Source: MFD09286-c1 sp963701015 (lineage in GTDB: Bacteria > Bacteroidota > Bacteroidia > Bacteroidales > DTGW01). Taken from it: a stretch of 64,000 nucleotides of DNA. The notes beneath the pieces were generated by a model, which ran no database searches, had not been told where the DNA came from, and saw only the letters and a program-made list of their open reading frames with translations. A program made the position numbers and the translations under genes. Position 1 is the stretch's first letter. Every line of letters starts with the position of its first letter. Below are positions 60,467 to 64,000 of the stretch, one piece after another. The DNA is taken from assembly GCA_963701015.1 (NCBI GenBank), contig OY969556.1, positions 496,001 through 560,000 of the forward strand, written 5' to 3'.

Positions 60467-61699
60467 GTGATAATGAAAAGCCGGACAAATTGGATGCCCT
60501 TATTAAGCACAAATTTTTTAGGTGTTTTTAATGATAATTTATTGAAGTATATGGTAGTTTTTATTGGAATTGCCTGGATACATAGTAATAATAATTCTAT
60601 GGTTGTTGCTATTGCATCAGCAATGCTTGTTTTGCCATTTATATTTTTCTCTCCACTGGCCGGAAAATTGGCCATGAAGTACGATAAAACAAAAATATTT
60701 TCAATAATGAAATTGGTCGAAATTCCAATTGCATTTATAGCTGCCTATGGTTTTTTTTGTCAAAACCTTTATATTGCAATGACGGCGGTATTTTTAATTG
60801 GCCTTCAAAGCTCAATTTATTCTCCGTCGAAATATGGGCTTATTAGGGATGTTGGTGGTTTTGAAGGAATATCCTATGGAACCGGAGCAATGGAAATGCT
60901 AACTTTTGCAGGCGTACTTATTGGAACAGTAGTTGCCTCTGTTGTTTCTGATCATTACAGTGTTTGGCTGGCTTCAGGGTTATTGGTTGGAATAGCTGTT
61001 ATGGGTTATATTGCCAGTTTAACGATTAAAGTAAAGGAAAGTGCACCTTTGGAAATTTCTACAAACTCTGTGAATCCTATCAAATTTGCTATAGAGTCAG
61101 TAAAATTTGCAAGAAATATTTCAGGCTTAAACCTTGTAATTGTTTCACTTTCAACATTCTGGTTGATTGGCTCGCTTTTGCAAATGAACCTTGTAATTTA
61201 TTGTCCAAAACATTTAGGAATGTCAAATATCGAGACGGGTATAGTAATGTCGGCAGCTGCAATTGGCATTGGATTGGGTTGTTACATTGCCGGGGTATTA
61301 TCGAACCGAAAGGTTGAGTTAGGTCTTGTGCCAATTGGTGCTTTTGGCATGGTTATTACACTTGGCAGTATTTATTTAATCAACCCAAAAGGAACTGTTT
61401 TTATTGTTTTAATATTTATAGCTGCTTTTTTCACCGGATTGTATAAAGTGCCTTTAAATTCATGGGTACAAGATAGGGTGAAAGGCCGGATGCTTGGTGA
61501 TATTCTGGCTTATTGTAATTTACTCGATTTTGTTTTTATACTGGTTTCTGCTGGTATATTTGGACTTATGTCTGCTTTTTTTGACACACAAACTATATTT
61601 TTGGTTATAGTTGTAATTATGATTGTCATAACATCTGTTTTATTTGTTTTATTACCCGAAATGAACGATCGTTTTAAAAAGCTGATTTTAAAGAAATAA
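60467..61699 (+). CDS. MFS transporter, LplT-like
   Basis: A 410-aa major-facilitator protein with about 12 membrane spans. The start (FLGVFNDNLLKYMVVF) and the loop SSIYSPSKYGLIRDV are typical of the LplT lysophospholipid-flippase group. The next gene downstream encodes an acyltransferase/acyl-ACP synthetase, the same partnership as LplT-Aas in Proteobacteria. The pair probably imports and re-acylates lysophospholipid. An ATG 6 bases downstream of the first is an equally possible start. Confidence 0.88.
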   Translation: MIMKSRTNWMPLLSTNFLGVFNDNLLKYMVVFIGIAWIHSNNNSMVVAIASAMLVLPFIFFSPLAGKLAMKYDKTKIFSIMKLVEIPIAFIAAYGFFCQNLYIAMTAVFLIGLQSSIYSPSKYGLIRDVGGFEGISYGTGAMEMLTFAGVLIGTVVASVVSDHYSVWLASGLLVGIAVMGYIASLTIKVKESAPLEISTNSVNPIKFAIESVKFARNISGLNLVIVSLSTFWLIGSLLQMNLVIYCPKHLGMSNIETGIVMSAAAIGIGLGCYIAGVLSNRKVELGLVPIGAFGMVITLGSIYLINPKGTVFIVLIFIAAFFTGLYKVPLNSWVQDRVKGRMLGDILAYCNLLDFVFILVSAGIFGLMSAFFDTQTIFLVIVVIMIVITSVLFVLLPEMNDRFKKLILKK

Positions 61700-61811
61700 A
61701 CTGAACTTTAAATCCGTACAAATTCGACTATTAGATTATTTTGAATTTACATGGTTTTATTATAATTTTCAATAATGTTTGAATAAATATAAATATTCAT
61801 AACTGAAATTT

Positions 61812-64000
61812 ATGAAAGTTTTAGGATATATAGTTAGTTTTCTACTCTCACTACGTTATAAAACTGAAGTAAAAGGCTACGAGTTATTAAAATCAAATAC
61901 CGGTGTTCTTATTATGCCGAATCATCAGGCATTGGTTGATCCTCAGCTATTAATTGCTTATTTATTTAAATTCCGAAAAACCGTCCCGGTTGTTACCGAA
62001 AGTTTTTATAATACTCCAATACTTCATAGTTTTTTTAAACTCATTGGTGCTGTACCCGTAAGCGATTTAACAGCAGGCAGCCGTGATACTGATGTAATGA
62101 AAACCATATCAAAAGGAGTAACAAAAGCATTGAATAAAAATCGCTTAGTCTTACTATATCCTGCTGGTCAAATTGCTGGTCAGGGTTATGAAAAGATATT
62201 CAATAAAAAAGGCGCATGGCAGGTTGTAAAACAAGTGCCTGAAAATTCAAAAATTCTGGCTGTCAGAATTGGAGGATTATGGGGAAGTATGTGGTCAAGG
62301 GCCTGGATTGGCAAATCACCTAGTTTACTAACCACTTTATTATATGCTTTTTGGCTGGTAATTGCCAATGGAATATTTTTTGTCCCACGCCGAAAAGTTA
62401 CATTGGAATTTATTGATATAACCAAGGAAGCCAGAAAAATGGCTGAATTTGATAAATTAACTTTCAATAATTTTCTTGAGTCAATTTATAATTCATATGG
62501 AGAAGAGCCGGTATTGTATTTAAAACATTATTTCTATGCAAAAAAAAGCAATCGGACAATACCCTTACGAATTGAAGGTTCTGTAGATGATTTGAAAAAA
62601 GCTGCACCGATTGATGGCTCATTAATTCCGCCTAATATTCTTAGTGATGTAATAACAATTATGAAAGAAGAAGGTAAGGTTGAAGCTAAAAATATTAGTT
62701 TGCAATCAAACTTGAGTTTCGACCTAAATATTGATTCACTTACTTTAGTAGTTATTATAACCGCAATTGAGAATTATTTCAAAGTTGATTTTGTTGGAGA
62801 AGTTACCGATGTTAAAACAGTAGCCGACTTGTGTATAATTGCAATTGGAAATAGACAAAATGAGGTTGCTTTAAAGCCTTCACAATTAAATATTCATAAA
62901 ATTCCATTACGTAGAATTGATATAGCTAAGGACACAACTATTCCTGCATTATTTTTAAAAACTTTCAAAAGTTACCCTTCCGAATCTTTTGCCTATGATA
63001 AAATAATGGGATGCTCTACCCGAAAAGATTTTTTGCTTAAAACAATGGTAGTTTCTAAAATTATACGAAAAGAAGTTCAAGGTAATTATGTGGGAATTAT
63101 GTTACCGGCTTTGCAAAGCACTTCATTATTGGTTATGGCAACTTATATGGCAGGTAAAATCCCGGTTATGTTGAATTGGACAGTTGGTAAAAAGGTACTT
63201 CAACATTGTGTTGACTCAATAAAAATTGATAAAATACTCACAGCCGGTTCATTTTTTGATAAAATTCGTGACCAGTTACCTGATCTGGTTAAAGAGAAAT
63301 GTGTGTTTTTTGAAAAGAAAGTTGCAGAAGCATCAATAATTTTAAAGTTTTCAGGTTTACTAAGTTCCTGGTTCCCACCAAAAATTAATATCAAACCTTC
63401 TGACACAGCAGTAATTTTATTTACATCGGGCAGCGAATCATTGCCAAAGACAGTTCCATTGAGCCATAGCAATATTCTTTTCGATTTAAACAGTTCGTTT
63501 CAATTGATAAATATTAATAACCATGAGATTTTCATGGGTTTTCTGCCTCCTTTTCATAGTTTTGGTTTTACAGTACTTACAATTTTGCCACTTGTTTCAG
63601 GTATTAAAGTTGCATATTCGCCCGATCCGGCTGCAAATAGGGAGATACTAAAAATAATGGTCTATACAAAAGCAACATTTATGCTTGCAACCCCAACATT
63701 TTTGAAATTGATATTTTCAATTGCATCAAAAACAGATTTGGCTAATTTAAACTTTGTAATATCAGGGGCGGAGAGTTTGCAACCTGCATTGCTAGATGAA
63801 TTTAAATTGAAAACCCAAAGTGGCACTTTTATACTTGAAGGATATGGTATTACAGAATGTTCGCCAATATTAACGATAAACCCACAGATAAAGCAAAAAC
63901 TCAAAAGTGTTGGCGTTTTTATTAATGGGGTTGATGGCATTATTGTTGATTTAAATTCCAATAATCCTTTAGGGCCAAATATGGAAGGAATGATTATGGT
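61812..64000 (+). CDS. Acyltransferase - ACP - AMP-dependent acyl ligase fusion (Aas-like), 3' end outside window
   Basis: The frame is open from the ATG to the window edge, 729 codons seen. Domain one (about 1-215) is a PlsC-type acyltransferase with the HxxxxD motif NHQALVD (His38, Asp43) and the later YPAGQIAGQG. Domain two (about 265-345) is an acyl-carrier-protein-like module with the phosphopantetheine motif DLNIDSL, Ser309. Domain three (from about 375) is an AMP-binding ligase with LFTSGSESLPKTVPLSH near 537 and GYGITECSP. Classical Aas lacks the internal ACP. It follows the LplT-like transporter by 112 bp, suggesting lysophospholipid repair with an acyl group carried on its own ACP. 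Confidence 0.88.
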   Translation, partial: MKVLGYIVSFLLSLRYKTEVKGYELLKSNTGVLIMPNHQALVDPQLLIAYLFKFRKTVPVVTESFYNTPILHSFFKLIGAVPVSDLTAGSRDTDVMKTISKGVTKALNKNRLVLLYPAGQIAGQGYEKIFNKKGAWQVVKQVPENSKILAVRIGGLWGSMWSRAWIGKSPSLLTTLLYAFWLVIANGIFFVPRRKVTLEFIDITKEARKMAEFDKLTFNNFLESIYNSYGEEPVLYLKHYFYAKKSNRTIPLRIEGSVDDLKKAAPIDGSLIPPNILSDVITIMKEEGKVEAKNISLQSNLSFDLNIDSLTLVVIITAIENYFKVDFVGEVTDVKTVADLCIIAIGNRQNEVALKPSQLNIHKIPLRRIDIAKDTTIPALFLKTFKSYPSESFAYDKIMGCSTRKDFLLKTMVVSKIIRKEVQGNYVGIMLPALQSTSLLVMATYMAGKIPVMLNWTVGKKVLQHCVDSIKIDKILTAGSFFDKIRDQLPDLVKEKCVFFEKKVAEASIILKFSGLLSSWFPPKINIKPSDTAVILFTSGSESLPKTVPLSHSNILFDLNSSFQLININNHEIFMGFLPPFHSFGFTVLTILPLVSGIKVAYSPDPAANREILKIMVYTKATFMLATPTFLKLIFSIASKTDLANLNFVISGAESLQPALLDEFKLKTQSGTFILEGYGITECSPILTINPQIKQKLKSVGVFINGVDGIIVDLNSNNPLGPNMEGMIM

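Overview
The window comes from an AT-rich member of the Bacteroidota. Evidence: gldD and gldE (gliding/type IX secretion accessory genes) beside ssb and mutY; a bacterial geranylgeranylglyceryl-phosphate-synthase-like gene; an RprX/RprY-like two-component pair; promoters of the Bacteroidota TTTG - 19 bp - TAnnTTTG type in front of tRNAs; a 30-codon AURKAIP1/COX24-type basic protein next to HU and RNase G; few Shine-Dalgarno sequences. No phage, plasmid or CRISPR locus is visible. Most of the DNA is chromosomal housekeeping.

Layout. 0.2-4.7 kb: tgt, an LptF/LptG permease, a carboxyltransferase and a biotin carrier protein. 4.7-6.55 kb: an IS1182-family insertion sequence lying almost exactly between two convergent stop codons. 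6.55-9.6 kb (minus): a SpoIIE/PP2C phosphatase with TPR and receiver domains and two SiaC-like (DUF1987) proteins. 9.7-18.2 kb: a secreted serpin and two signalling loci, a hybrid kinase with a degenerate receiver, and a PocR + nine-PAS kinase with its NarL-type regulator. 18.3-26.1 kb: a frameshifted tsaD, tamB and an ExbB-ExbD-TonB operon. 26.1-31.8 kb: pdxH, nadC, rlmH, a two-domain beta-helix protein, tRNA-Leu, tRNA-Gly and a flavodoxin-like protein. 31.9-42.1 kb (minus): mutS, RprXY-like pair, GGGPS, phosphopantetheinyl transferase, gldD, gldE, ssb, mutY. 42.2-46.4 kb: HU, the 30-aa basic protein, RNase G, DsbD. 46.4-52.6 kb: envelope proteins of unknown role and a DEAD-box helicase. 52.9-56.6 kb: metH.

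The most unusual region is 56.75-59.2 kb. An intact tRNA-Val(UAC) is followed by seven head-to-tail 336-bp units. Each unit holds a hairpin terminator, an 88-codon GIY-YIG nuclease gene and about 57-59 bp derived from the 3' two thirds of a tRNA. The last codons and stop codon of every nuclease gene lie inside that tRNA-derived DNA. The arrangement resembles serial integration or amplification at a tRNA 3' end, but with a minimal unit whose only gene is a GIY-YIG nuclease. Copies 1-3 look identical, copy 5 is a diverged mosaic with a nonsense codon, and the distal tRNA remnant is decayed.

The right end holds an Old Yellow Enzyme family reductase, an LplT-like transporter and a large acyltransferase-ACP-acyl-ligase fusion cut by the window edge; the last two probably recycle lysophospholipid. 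All calls rest on reading the sequence and on recalled family knowledge; no searches were run.
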